Assembly: GCA_022484695.1 (NCBI GenBank)
Contig: JAKVKU010000001.1
Coordinates: forward strand, 496,001 to 560,000
Source: Lactobacillus sp.
Lineage (GTDB): Bacteria > Bacillota > Bacilli > Lactobacillales > Lactobacillaceae
Direction of reading: 5' to 3'
Length of the DNA: 64,000 nucleotides
Part shown: positions 26,241 through 34,859 of the stretch, piece by piece
Numbering within the stretch: position 1 is the stretch's first letter
How the letters are laid out: every line of letters begins with the position of its first letter
Notes under the pieces: generated by a model
What the model was told of the DNA's origin: nothing
Databases searched by the model: none
What the model saw: the letters and a program-made list of their open reading frames with translations, nothing else
Program-made: the position numbers and the translations under genes

Positions 26241-28190
26241 TTGAGTTATTTAGCATTAAAAAATATTCATAAATCTTATTTTTTAAACAAAGCCGAATTT
26301 AAAGTGTTAAAGGGCATCGACCTGGATTTTGACAAGGGGGAATTCGTTTCCATTCTAGGCGAGTCCGGGGGTGGGAAGTCCACGTTATTAAATATTATCG
26401 GCGGCTTAGATTACCAGTATGATGGTGAAGTTATCCTCCAGGGCAAGTCGTTGAAACATAGTTCTGAGAAACAATTAGATCGTTTTCGGTCGCAAACAGT
26501 GGGCTTTATTTTCCAGAGTTTTAACTTGATCAGCCATTTGACCAATTTGGAAAATGTCATGGTCCCTTTGGAAATGACCAATTTATCCCGCAAAGCTCGC
26601 GAAGAGCGGGCCGAACAATTGCTGGACCAAGTTGGTTTAGCTGAACACTTACATAAGCATCCCAATCAATTATCCGGGGGCCAAAAACAGCGGGTGGCCA
26701 TTGCCCGGGCTTTAGCCGCCGATCCGGATATTATCATCGCCGATGAACCCACCGGTGCCTTAGATAGTCAAAATACCGAAGAAGTTTTGAAAATATTAGA
26801 AGATATCGCCCAAGACGATAAGTTAGTGATTTGTGTCACCCACTCCGAAGAAGTTGCCAGCCACGGGACTCGAATCGTGCGCCTAGTGGACGGCCAGATT
26901 GCCCAGGCAAAAACCTTAAAACCCCCTTATACCTGTCCGCCTAAAAAGAAAGCCTTTAAACCTGGGCACTTAAGTTTCAGAGGGGCGGTGGTCATGGCCC
27001 TGCAACATATGCGCTATAATTTAAAGCGCAATTTATTGATCATCTTTGGGGTCTCCATTGGGATATTCTCGGTGATCACCATGTTGAGTTTGGGCAAGGG
27101 CGTGCAAAGTTATATCGGCGGGCAAATCGGCTCCCAGGTCAATCCCAATACAATTCAAATCAACAAGACCCTGGATACGCCCGATGGCACCACCCCTGGG
27201 CCCACGGCGTATGATTTACATGAAGCTGACCTTACGAAGCTTAAGAAAATCAAAAATGTCACCCAGGTGGAAAAGGGTTACTTTGCCAGCGGCGGCGCCC
27301 AAGTGGTTTCTGGTAAAAAGAACGCCACGATTCAATTGTTCCAAAGCATGAACAAGACCCAAAAGGCCTCGGATATTAAAACCGGGCACACCCCGGGGAC
27401 CAATGAAGTGTTGTTGACCAAGGCCACGGCCAAGGTGTTGAACAAAGCCGACTATAAAGCGATGGTGGGCAAAAACGTCACGTTATTTGTGAACACGGTG
27501 GATACGCAAAATCAGCCGGTGCGGCTGCAGCAAAATGTCAAAGTTTCCGGCATCATTAGTTCGGGTTCTGATGCCACGTCTTATGGGACCCTTGAAAAAA
27601 TGTTCCAAGCTCAGAAGTTGAAATTGCAACCTAACTTTGTGGCCTTGACGGTGAATAAGACGCAAAATGTGAAAGCTGTGCAAAATAAAGTCAAAAGTTT
27701 CACGAAAAAAGTCCAGGGTAAGACTAAAAAAGCCTATAGCATCATTGGGGTGGGGGCGGTGTTAGATACCATGAACACTTATATTTCCTTGGCTTCCTAT
27801 GTATTGGCGGCCATTGCTGGGATTTCCCTGTTAGTCTCAGCCATCATGATCATTGTGGTGTTGTATATCAGCGTTGCCGAGCGGACCAAGGAAATCGGGA
27901 TCTTACGGGCCATTGGCGCCAGAAAGAAAGATGTCCGCCATTTATTCACGTCGGAAGCCTTCTTCTTAGGGCTCTTCGGCAGTGTGGTGGGGGCCGTTTT
28001 TTCAGGGCTCATCGCCTATATCGTCAACCCTATTGCCTTAAAACATATCCACATGGCTATTTTGCAAGTGACCCCGGGCTATGTGCTGTTTGGCCTGGTG
28101 GTCAGTGTGCTGATCAGCTTAGGCGCAGCCCTGGCCCCATCCCGCAAGGCCGCTAGAATTGATCCAATTGCATCCTTGTCTGCCGATTAA
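26241..28190 (+). CDS. MacB-like ABC transporter, fused ATPase-permease (copy 1)
   Basis: 649 residues joining an ABC ATPase (Walker [10 protein letters not shown], signature [15 protein letters not shown], Walker [14 protein letters not shown]-loop VTHS) to a MacB/FtsX-type permease: one membrane helix after residue 265, an extracytoplasmic domain, and three C-terminal helices with [20 protein letters not shown]. Such exporters move peptides, antibiotics or envelope components or act mechanically. The TTG at 26241 is inferred from its twin at 28427 and GGGAGC upstream; the open frame begins earlier but adds a tail unlike the twin. No sensor kinase lies nearby. Confidence 0.9.
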   Translation: MSYLALKNIHKSYFLNKAEFKVLKGIDLDFDKGEFVSILGESGGGKSTLLNIIGGLDYQYDGEVILQGKSLKHSSEKQLDRFRSQTVGFIFQSFNLISHLTNLENVMVPLEMTNLSRKAREERAEQLLDQVGLAEHLHKHPNQLSGGQKQRVAIARALAADPDIIIADEPTGALDSQNTEEVLKILEDIAQDDKLVICVTHSEEVASHGTRIVRLVDGQIAQAKTLKPPYTCPPKKKAFKPGHLSFRGAVVMALQHMRYNLKRNLLIIFGVSIGIFSVITMLSLGKGVQSYIGGQIGSQVNPNTIQINKTLDTPDGTTPGPTAYDLHEADLTKLKKIKNVTQVEKGYFASGGAQVVSGKKNATIQLFQSMNKTQKASDIKTGHTPGTNEVLLTKATAKVLNKADYKAMVGKNVTLFVNTVDTQNQPVRLQQNVKVSGIISSGSDATSYGTLEKMFQAQKLKLQPNFVALTVNKTQNVKAVQNKVKSFTKKVQGKTKKAYSIIGVGAVLDTMNTYISLASYVLAAIAGISLLVSAIMIIVVLYISVAERTKEIGILRAIGARKKDVRHLFTSEAFFLGLFGSVVGAVFSGLIAYIVNPIALKHIHMAILQVTPGYVLFGLVVSVLISLGAALAPSRKAARIDPIASLSAD

Positions 28191-28229
28191 CAGGGTAGCA
28201 GCGATGGTTAAAGATAAAATATAAATCAT

Positions 28230-28278
28230 AAACTGGTTCGTCTTGGTCAACTTTAGGCCCAAGGTGGACCAGTTTTTT
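28230..28278 (+). terminator. Terminator of ABC copy 1
   Basis: AAACTGGT and ACCAGTTT arms with an inner CTTGG/CCAAG pairing, then a T run; the two ABC genes are therefore separate transcripts. Confidence 0.65.
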
Positions 28279-28364
28279 CGTGGGCCCGGGCCAACGCGGT
28301 GATTCAAGGATGGTTGAGGAAAGCAATAGCCGGTCATATAATATGCTAATTTCCGACCATAGCC

Positions 28365-28384
28365 CCATGTGGTACAATGAATAA
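28365..28384 (+). repeat. Promoter-proximal copy 2 of the duplicated ABC-transporter unit
   Basis: CCATGTGGTACAATGAATAA, containing a -10-like TACAAT, is the counterpart of 26178-26197. Confidence 0.65.
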
Positions 28385-28426
28385 TCTAGTTTAATAGATA
28401 GTATTGTATAAAAGGGAGCTGATACG

Positions 28427-30373
28427 TTGAGTTATTTAGAATTAAAAGATATTCATAAATCCTATTATCTAAATAAAAATGAATTTAAAGTTTTAAAGGG
28501 CATCAGTCTAAATTTTGATAAGGGTGAGTTCGTTTCCATATTAGGTGAATCTGGGGGTGGGAAGTCGACCCTGCTGAATATTATTGGGGGTCTGGACCAT
28601 AAGTATGACGGGGATGTTGTCTTACAGGGGAAATCCTTAAAGGATAGTTCTGAAAAACAATTGGATCAATTCCGTTCCCAGACTGTGGGCTTTATTTTCC
28701 AAAGTTTCAACCTAATCAGTCATTTGACCAACTTGGAAAATGTCATGGTGCCCTTAGAAATGACCAACTTATCCCGGAAAGCCCGGGAAAAGCGGGCCGA
28801 AGAATTACTGGGACAAGTGGGGCTGACTGAACACATACATAAACACCCCAATCAATTATCCGGGGGTCAAAAACAACGGGTGGCCATTGCCCGGGCCTTG
28901 GCCGCTGATCCAGACATCATCATTGCCGATGAACCCACGGGGGCTTTAGACAGCCAAAATACCGAAGAAGTCTTGAAGATTCTAGAAGACATTGCCAAAG
29001 ACGATAAGTTGGTAATTTGTGTCACCCACTCAGAGGAAGTGGCCAGCCATGGGACCCGCATCGTGCGGCTGGTGGATGGCAAAGTTGCCAAAGAGGAAAC
29101 TTTAAGTGCGCCCTACGAACGCCCTGAGAAAACCAAACCCTTTAAGCCCGGGCATTTAAGTTTTGGCAGTGCCGTGACCATGGCCTTGCAGCATATGCGC
29201 TACAACCTAAAGCGGAATTTACTCATTATCTTTGGGGTGGCCATTGGGATTTTCTCGGTGATTGTTATGCTGGGGTTAGGTCGTGGTGTGCAGGGGTATA
29301 TCAACGATCAAATTGGGTCTGAAATCAATCCCAACACGATTCAAGTGGCTAAATACGTGGATACGGACAGTGGGGAAACCCCTGGGCCCACGGCGTACGA
29401 TTTAAAAGGGTCAGATATCACTAGATTTAAGAAAATCAAAAATGTGACCCAAGTGGAAAAGGGCTACTTCGCCAACGGCGTCCAAGCGGTTTATGGTAAG
29501 AAGAATGCCACGATTTCTTTGCTGCAGACCATGAACAAGACCCAAAAGACCAGCGATATCAAAACCGGCCATGCGCCAGGCGCCAATGAAGTGCTCTTGA
29601 CCAAGAGCACGGCTAAAATTTTGAACAAGGCCAATTACAAGGCAGTCGTGGGTAAAACCGTCACCGTCCGCTTCACAACGGTAGATAGTCAAAATCAACC
29701 GGTGAGCCTCCAGCAGGACTTGAAAGTTTCCGGGATCATCAGCTCCGGTTACGATGCCATAGCCTATAACACCTTGGCTAAAATCTATCAGGACCACAAG
29801 CTGACCCTGCAGCCAAACTTTGCGGCCGTGACCGTTAACGACACCACCAACGTCAAGGCGGTACAAAATAAGATCAAAGCTTATGACACCAAGACCAAGG
29901 GTAAAACCACGAAGGCCTATACCATTACCGGGGCTGGGGCCATTTTGGATACGTTGAACACTTATATTTCTTTGGCATCTTATGTCTTAGCAGCCATTGC
30001 CGGCATTTCCCTATTGGTCTCAGCCATCATGATCATTGTGGTGCTTTATATCAGTGTTTCCGAGCGGACCAAAGAAATCGGGATTTTACGGGCCATTGGC
30101 GCTAGAAAAAAAGACGTGCGGCATTTGTTTACCTCTGAAGCCTTCTTCTTAGGCCTGTTTGGCAGTATTTTCGGGGCCTTGTTGGCGGGCATTTTGGCTT
30201 ATTTCGTCAATCCAATTGCGGTGCAACATATTCACAGCACTATCCTGCAAATCACACCAGGTTATGTGATCTTTGGGGTGATTGTCAGTGTGCTGATCAG
30301 CTTATTAGCTGCCCTAGCACCTTCACGCAAAGCTGCGCGCATTGACCCAATTGAATCTTTATCTGCCGATTAA
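28427..30373 (+). CDS. MacB-like ABC transporter, fused ATPase-permease (copy 2)
   Basis: 648 residues, a close paralogue of the preceding gene along the whole length: the ATPase halves and the last 120 residues are nearly identical, and most differences lie in the extracytoplasmic domain (about residues 310-510). TTG start at 28427 after GGGAGC. Same motifs: [50 protein letters not shown]. Divergence concentrated in the extracytoplasmic part suggests different ligands for the two copies. Separated from copy 1 by a terminator and its own promoter. Confidence 0.9.
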   Translation: MSYLELKDIHKSYYLNKNEFKVLKGISLNFDKGEFVSILGESGGGKSTLLNIIGGLDHKYDGDVVLQGKSLKDSSEKQLDQFRSQTVGFIFQSFNLISHLTNLENVMVPLEMTNLSRKAREKRAEELLGQVGLTEHIHKHPNQLSGGQKQRVAIARALAADPDIIIADEPTGALDSQNTEEVLKILEDIAKDDKLVICVTHSEEVASHGTRIVRLVDGKVAKEETLSAPYERPEKTKPFKPGHLSFGSAVTMALQHMRYNLKRNLLIIFGVAIGIFSVIVMLGLGRGVQGYINDQIGSEINPNTIQVAKYVDTDSGETPGPTAYDLKGSDITRFKKIKNVTQVEKGYFANGVQAVYGKKNATISLLQTMNKTQKTSDIKTGHAPGANEVLLTKSTAKILNKANYKAVVGKTVTVRFTTVDSQNQPVSLQQDLKVSGIISSGYDAIAYNTLAKIYQDHKLTLQPNFAAVTVNDTTNVKAVQNKIKAYDTKTKGKTTKAYTITGAGAILDTLNTYISLASYVLAAIAGISLLVSAIMIIVVLYISVSERTKEIGILRAIGARKKDVRHLFTSEAFFLGLFGSIFGALLAGILAYFVNPIAVQHIHSTILQITPGYVIFGVIVSVLISLLAALAPSRKAARIDPIESLSAD

Positions 30374-30385
30374 AACGGTATTTTA

Positions 30386-30414
30386 AAAAGCTGACCTTTG
30401 ATGTCAGCTTTTTT
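30386..30414 (+). terminator. Terminator of ABC copy 2
   Basis: AAGCTGAC-N7-GTCAGCTT with T run. Confidence 0.85.
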
Positions 30415-30637
30415 GTGTGGCGTTAGGTTGCTGAGCTGATGGGAAATAACCCCATCAATGTGGCCGGGCATAACATCACAGCTGTTTTTAATTGCCACCG
30501 GGGCTATAACGCCTTTGAAATCCAGGCAGAACAAGCCCTAGGAAAGTAAAGAAAGTGTAAAGCCTGTCAAATGGCCTGGAAGTTCTTTATAATTAAAGTA
30601 TACGGAAAGGACAACAATTTGAAAGGTGGGCTTTGCG

Positions 30638-32512
30638 ATGCGTATTGGTATTGTGGGGGCAGGACCTCGGGGACTATTGACCCTGGAGCGTCTGGTTGCC
30701 TGGTCTAAGCAAGAAAAGACAGCGTTAACCATTGATCTGTTTGATCTCAACGGGATTGGTGGGGTCGTTTGGCAACCCAATCAACCCTACGAACTAATTA
30801 TGAATACCGCCAGCGACATGATTTCTTTATTTGAAGATGACTCCGTGGACCCCCTGCAAGGACCACTGACGGAGGGCCCCAATCTTTATACTTGGGCCAA
30901 GGGGCCGGCTGAGCCTTTTATTATCGCCCATAATCAAATGTTAGAACACCATGATGACTTTTTAAAAGAGATTCAAACCATTGCGCCCAATGGTTACACG
31001 ACCCGGGCCTTGTATGGGGTTTACTTGGCCTGGTACTATGAGCAAATTGTCAGCCAATTGCCAGATACCATCACCGTCACCTTCCATGAGCACAATATGG
31101 TGATCATGGACCCTAGAGCCGATGGGACTTTTCATGGAGAAACGTTGTATGACAGTTTTGACTTTGACGGGGTATTTATTGCCACTGGTTATAGTGAAAA
31201 TCGCTATAGTACCAGTGAAGCAGCCCTGGCTGATTATGCCAGTGACCATGACTTGGCTTATATTCCCCCAAGAAACCCAGCCAACGCCAATCTCAGTGCT
31301 ATTTTACCCGGCACCACCGTGATTGCCCGGGGCTTGGGGCTTAGTTTCTTTGATTATGTTACTATGCTCACCAGCGGCCGGGGTGGGACGTTCAGCCAAA
31401 ATCCGGATTTGAGTTTGACCTATCATCCTTCTGGCCTAGAGCCTAAAATCGTGGGGATGTCCCGGCGTGGCTGGCCGTATCATGCCAAGGGCCGCAATGA
31501 AAAGGGCTATGGGGAACAAGATGACCCCCGCTTTTTAACCGCGGATTTCTTTGCGCGTTATGACCGCAAACACTCGCTGCCCTTCAGTGAATTCTGGGAC
31601 AAATTACAGCTGGAATTAAATTATGTTTACTACAGTCTATGGTTCCAACAAAATCAGCCAGATCAATGGCCTAGTTTTGAACAGACCCTATTGAACCTCA
31701 GTAATGCCACCACGATCCCGGACTTATTGACCAAATATGGGGTGCCCAAAGCCCAACGCTTAGATTTAGAGAGCTTGACCCAACCCACGTTGAATTTAAC
31801 CGATGACCAGGTGAAGAACTTCTCCATTGCCGTGGCCAGTTACTTGCGCCAAGACGCGGCGGCTGCTGAACTGGGCACCAAGACCGGGCCGTTGACCAGT
31901 GCCTTAGAAGCCATCCGGGACCTGCGGACGCAAATTCGCCGGATTATTGAAGGGGAATTGTTCACCGATGAGGACTACATCAATAAATTCACCCGGCAAT
32001 ATAATGGGGTCAACAACTTCTTGTCCATTGGCCCGCCATTGCAACGTATTCGGGAACTAGCGGCCTTGACTGAAGCTGGTATTGTCAGCTTCCCAGGGCC
32101 CGATGCCACGTTGTCCACGGCTAATGGGAAGTTTCGCTTAGATAGTGTCGTGGTCCATGGCCGCTTTTGGCTAGGGGAAACGCTGTTAGAAAGCCGGCTG
32201 CCCCAAACCACGGCCCATGAAGCGGTGAATCCGCTGTTGAGTACCATGTTGGCCAATGAAACGATTCATATTTATGAATTGCAAGAAGCCGATGGCACCT
32301 GGGTCAGTACCGGGGCCGTTGCCGTGGATCGCCACACCAATCAAGTGTTAGACGGGGATAACAACCCAATCTTAAATCTCTTTGTCTGGGGCGTGCCCAC
32401 GGAAAGCCTGCACTGGCTCACCACCGCTTCACCGCGGCCGGGCACCAATGATTTCTTCTTAGTAGAAGGGGACCGCATGGTGGCCACCTTCTTCGACAAT
32501 CTGAAAAAATAG
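30638..32512 (+). CDS. FAD/NAD(P)-binding protein of the FAD-NAD(P) (pfam13454-like) family
   Basis: 625 residues. The N-terminal RIGIVGAGPRGLLTLERL is a dinucleotide-binding Rossmann motif of the family whose members carry GxGPxG followed by leucines; a second nucleotide-site segment, GVFIATGYSENR, lies near 190, and further FAD-family segments (VIARGLGLSFFD, VWGVPTESLHW) follow. Members are large flavoproteins of poorly known role in lactic acid bacteria, sometimes annotated as oxidoreductase or hydroxyacylglutathione hydrolase-associated. ATG at 30638 with AAGGTGGG upstream; the GTG at 30626 overlaps that site. Stands alone, with its own terminator. Substrate unknown. Confidence 0.8.
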   Translation: MRIGIVGAGPRGLLTLERLVAWSKQEKTALTIDLFDLNGIGGVVWQPNQPYELIMNTASDMISLFEDDSVDPLQGPLTEGPNLYTWAKGPAEPFIIAHNQMLEHHDDFLKEIQTIAPNGYTTRALYGVYLAWYYEQIVSQLPDTITVTFHEHNMVIMDPRADGTFHGETLYDSFDFDGVFIATGYSENRYSTSEAALADYASDHDLAYIPPRNPANANLSAILPGTTVIARGLGLSFFDYVTMLTSGRGGTFSQNPDLSLTYHPSGLEPKIVGMSRRGWPYHAKGRNEKGYGEQDDPRFLTADFFARYDRKHSLPFSEFWDKLQLELNYVYYSLWFQQNQPDQWPSFEQTLLNLSNATTIPDLLTKYGVPKAQRLDLESLTQPTLNLTDDQVKNFSIAVASYLRQDAAAAELGTKTGPLTSALEAIRDLRTQIRRIIEGELFTDEDYINKFTRQYNGVNNFLSIGPPLQRIRELAALTEAGIVSFPGPDATLSTANGKFRLDSVVVHGRFWLGETLLESRLPQTTAHEAVNPLLSTMLANETIHIYELQEADGTWVSTGAVAVDRHTNQVLDGDNNPILNLFVWGVPTESLHWLTTASPRPGTNDFFLVEGDRMVATFFDNLKK

Positions 32513-32514
32513 CA

Positions 32515-32558
32515 ATAAAAGAAGTGTGATTCGTTTAATTGGAATCACACTTCTTTTA
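32515..32558. terminator. Terminator shared by the flavoprotein gene and the Gls24 operon
   Basis: AAAAGAAGTGTGATTC and GAATCACACTTCTTTT are 16-base perfect arms around a short loop between convergent genes. Confidence 0.85.
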
Positions 32559-32581
32559 GATTGTCTGCAAATATTTAGCAA

Positions 32582-33004
32582 TTAACGTGTTTCGTCAGCG
32601 TCCTTAGATTTATTTTGAGCATCCCATTCGGCTTTGGTCATTAAATCCTTCACGGTCATTTTCACCCCGTTGACCTTCACGTCAGTCATGCTGCCCACAG
32701 CGGCTTTAATTTTAGTCACGGCTTCATTGAAGATTTGCGGGGCATTTTTGCCATATTCTAAAGTGGCATCCATGTCCACATCCACGGTTTTATTCGCAGG
32801 GTCTAAATCCACCTTGATGCCTTTAGTAGGATCATCATCGTTGGTGAAGCGATCCGTGAGGTTTTCAAAGACATTGCCGTGAACCATTAAGACCCCGGGA
32901 ATGCCGGCTAAAGTTTTGCCCACGATTTTAGCAATTACATTTTCGTCATAGTTCAATTCAGTAGTGGTATCTGTTACTTGTTTAGTCATCGTTGCAGTTG
33001 TCAT
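32582..33004 (-). CDS. Asp23/Gls24 family envelope stress protein (second copy)
   Basis: 140 residues of the Asp23/Gls24 (DUF322) family, abundant cytoplasmic proteins that in Staphylococcus sit at the membrane through AmaP and are induced by alkaline and envelope stress. Core features: YDENVIAKIVGKTLAGIPGVLMVHGN, KVDLDPANKTVDVDMDATLEYGKNAPQIF, and the AVGSMTDVKVNGVKMTVKDLMTKAEW end. ATG at 33004 with AAAGGATGA. Last gene of a five-gene operon. Confidence 0.92.
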   Translation of the reverse strand: MTTATMTKQVTDTTTELNYDENVIAKIVGKTLAGIPGVLMVHGNVFENLTDRFTNDDDPTKGIKVDLDPANKTVDVDMDATLEYGKNAPQIFNEAVTKIKAAVGSMTDVKVNGVKMTVKDLMTKAEWDAQNKSKDADETR

Positions 33005-33026
33005 CAAATCATCCTTTCGTCAAACC

Positions 33027-33440
33027 TTAAGAAACGCGATCTTTGTCGTCTTCGTTATTTTGTTTGGCCCATTCCCGCTTGGTCATCACATCGCTAACAT
33101 TGAGATTTAACTCCACCAACTCTAAGCCAGTCATGGCCTTTAAAGCACGATGGATCTTATCACAGAGTTCATCGAAAATTTTGCGGGCGTCTGAGCCATA
33201 TTCTAAAGTAGTTTCAATGTCTAAAGCCACTTGTTTCTCCCCAACTTCGGCATCAATACCCTTAGTTGGGTCAACGTTGCTGCGGAAACGGTCGGCAATG
33301 TCACTTAAAAAGCTGCCATTCATCGATAAAATGCCATCCACTTCGGCGGCCACGGTGCCGGCAATTTTTTTGATTACATTGTCATCAAAGGTTAATTTCC
33401 GGGTCATTTCCCGGGTAACAGTTGGTAAAGTTTGATCCAT
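33027..33440 (-). CDS. Asp23/Gls24 family envelope stress protein (first copy)
   Basis: 137-residue paralogue of the next gene, with FDDNVIKKIAGTVAAEVDGIL, the EVGEKQVALDIETTLEYGSDA strand region and the final LNLNVSDVMTKREWA. Same proposed role at the membrane. ATG at 33440 preferred to the GTG one codon upstream (AAAGGAGC spacing). It lies between DUF2273 and the second Gls24 gene, the usual arrangement. Confidence 0.92.
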   Translation of the reverse strand: MDQTLPTVTREMTRKLTFDDNVIKKIAGTVAAEVDGILSMNGSFLSDIADRFRSNVDPTKGIDAEVGEKQVALDIETTLEYGSDARKIFDELCDKIHRALKAMTGLELVELNLNVSDVMTKREWAKQNNEDDKDRVS

Positions 33441-33447
33441 CACTAGA

Positions 33448-33636
33448 TCAGCTCCTTTCTGTGCGGTTCAGCAGTTGATTCAACCAGCCCTTGATCAGGC
33501 TGACATCGATCAATTGGGTGATAACTAAGCCTATCAAAGCACAAAGGCCAATAAGTAAAAATTTCCAAAAGCCTAAGGTTACCAGGATGAGGCCAATTAT
33601 AGCGCCAATGATTAATCCTTGGGTAGCACGTGACAT
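33448..33636 (-). CDS. DUF2273 small membrane protein
   Basis: 62 residues with two hydrophobic helices (GLIIGAIIGLILVTLGFWKF and IGLCALIGLVITQL) joined by a short turn, and a charged C-terminus. Small proteins like this (DUF2273) always accompany amaP and asp23 genes in Firmicutes. No known activity. ATG at 33636. Confidence 0.88.
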   Translation of the reverse strand: MSRATQGLIIGAIIGLILVTLGFWKFLLIGLCALIGLVITQLIDVSLIKGWLNQLLNRTERS

Positions 33637-33650
33637 AACAACTCACTCCT

Positions 33651-34196
33651 TTAAATAACCCGGGCGGCGGGCCGGTTTTCAGTGGCGGCTTGGAGATTCA
33701 CCGTTACTTTTTTCACCGGTACCCCCAGGCTCTGTTGCAATTGGGTAACCACAGCTTCTTTGATGGCTTGGCTGATACCCACCAGATTTTCCGAGTGAAA
33801 TAATACCGCATCCACCGTGGCCACCGCCGCTTTTTGACGTTTCACCAAGCGCACGGCCACATCCACATTTTGCACCGGGTAGTTTTCCGCCACTGTATGG
33901 CGGATGGTTTTAGCCACGGCCCCTTGATCAATGTTCAATTGGCCCTTATTTGAATCAAAGGACAATTGCCGGGTGGTTTGCCGGCGGAATAAAGCAATCA
34001 TCAATAAGGTTAAGAAGACCAGGGCACTAAAGGCGGCCAAGCCTAAGCCGATATATTGGTAAAGGCTATTTTGCCGCCAGGGTGCTAACCAGGCGCTTAC
34101 CGTGGGGATGGGATAGACCAAAGCAGCAAACCAAACCACTTGTAATAAGCCGAAAAGGGCCACTAAGCTGAGTAATATTTTTGCAGTCTTACGCAT
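33651..34196 (-). CDS. amaP: AmaP, alkaline shock response membrane anchor
   Basis: 181 residues with two N-terminal membrane helices (about 8-30 and 48-70) and a cytoplasmic region containing the Gls24-like DVAVRLVKRQKAAVATVDAVL strand segment. AmaP anchors Asp23 at the membrane in Staphylococcus. Position before DUF2273 and Gls24 genes supports this. ATG at 34196. Confidence 0.88.
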   Translation of the reverse strand: MRKTAKILLSLVALFGLLQVVWFAALVYPIPTVSAWLAPWRQNSLYQYIGLGLAAFSALVFLTLLMIALFRRQTTRQLSFDSNKGQLNIDQGAVAKTIRHTVAENYPVQNVDVAVRLVKRQKAAVATVDAVLFHSENLVGISQAIKEAVVTQLQQSLGVPVKKVTVNLQAATENRPAARVI

Positions 34197-34208
34197 CGCT
34201 TCACCCCA

Positions 34209-34469
34209 CTAAGCCCTTCTTTTAGAGGTGGCCCCTAAAATTAAGGACACCACCAACACTAAGACAATGGCCCCGATAATCGACGGGATGAGGGCCATAC
34301 CGGCCAGATTCGGACCCCAAGTTCCCAGGAGTCTTTGACCCAGCCAAGCCCCAATCAAACCAGCGAGAATATTGCCGATCCAGCCAAAGGGCATGCCTCG
34401 ACTGGTGATGGCCCCGGCCAGCACGCCGATGATGGCACCAACGATTAAAACCCATATCAGATGGAACAT
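34209..34469 (-). CDS. GlsB/YeaQ/YmgE family membrane protein
   Basis: 86-residue protein with three membrane segments and the Gly-rich family pattern GAIIGVLAGAITSRGMPFGWIGNILAGLIGAWLG. GlsB-type proteins go with Gls24 operons and are stress-induced. The ATG at 34469 with AAGGGAG upstream is the start; the open frame reaching to 34547 has no ribosome site. First gene of the stress operon. Confidence 0.92.
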   Translation of the reverse strand: MFHLIWVLIVGAIIGVLAGAITSRGMPFGWIGNILAGLIGAWLGQRLLGTWGPNLAGMALIPSIIGAIVLVLVVSLILGATSKRRA

Positions 34470-34859
34470 AACGACCAACTCCCTTATATTTTTTAGGTAC
34501 ATTCTAAGCATAAAGGAGTGGGGCAGCTCACCGCCAATAAACGCCAATTGAGATGAACCAAATCCGGGCTAAAGCCCACCATCACAGCTTCAGCGAGCTG
34601 AAAAAAATGAAGCTGCTAAGGTGACTTTAGAATAACGATTGTATTTTAATCTCCACTGAAAAAAATAATTTCAAAATGACTATTTCATGAAAACAGAAAC
34701 GCTGTACGTCGTGCTGGCCACTGGCTAGCCCCTTTGAAAGCTTGTTAGAAATGGGGTTATTTTGCAACCTTAATTTTTACATTTAAAAAATTTGAACTAG
34801 AATGGAAGTAGCAGACTTATCGCATGCCAATTTTTCCATCTAGGGGGTTTATTCAATTT
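34470..34859. promoter_or_regulatory. Divergent regulatory gap between the Gls24 operon and the alpha-galactosidase gene
   Basis: No ORF is credible here. For the plus strand TTTACA (34776-34781), 16 bases and TAGAAT (34798-34803) form the likely alpha-galactosidase promoter. For the minus strand a -10-like TAGAAT lies at 34506-34501 with a weak -35. Inverted repeats occur at 34585-34592/34608-34615 (CAGCTTCA/TGAAGCTG) and near 34730-34760 (GCCCCTTT/AAATGGGGT). Confidence 0.5.

Noticed and set aside
30439-30549. 36-codon ATG-led frame after the second ABC gene
   Set aside because: Weak ribosome site and no recognised family; it may be a remnant, but evidence is too thin to call a gene or pseudogene.
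32582-33440. Frames on the plus strand opposite the two Gls24 genes
   Set aside because: Each mirrors a well-supported Gls24 frame; no ribosome site.
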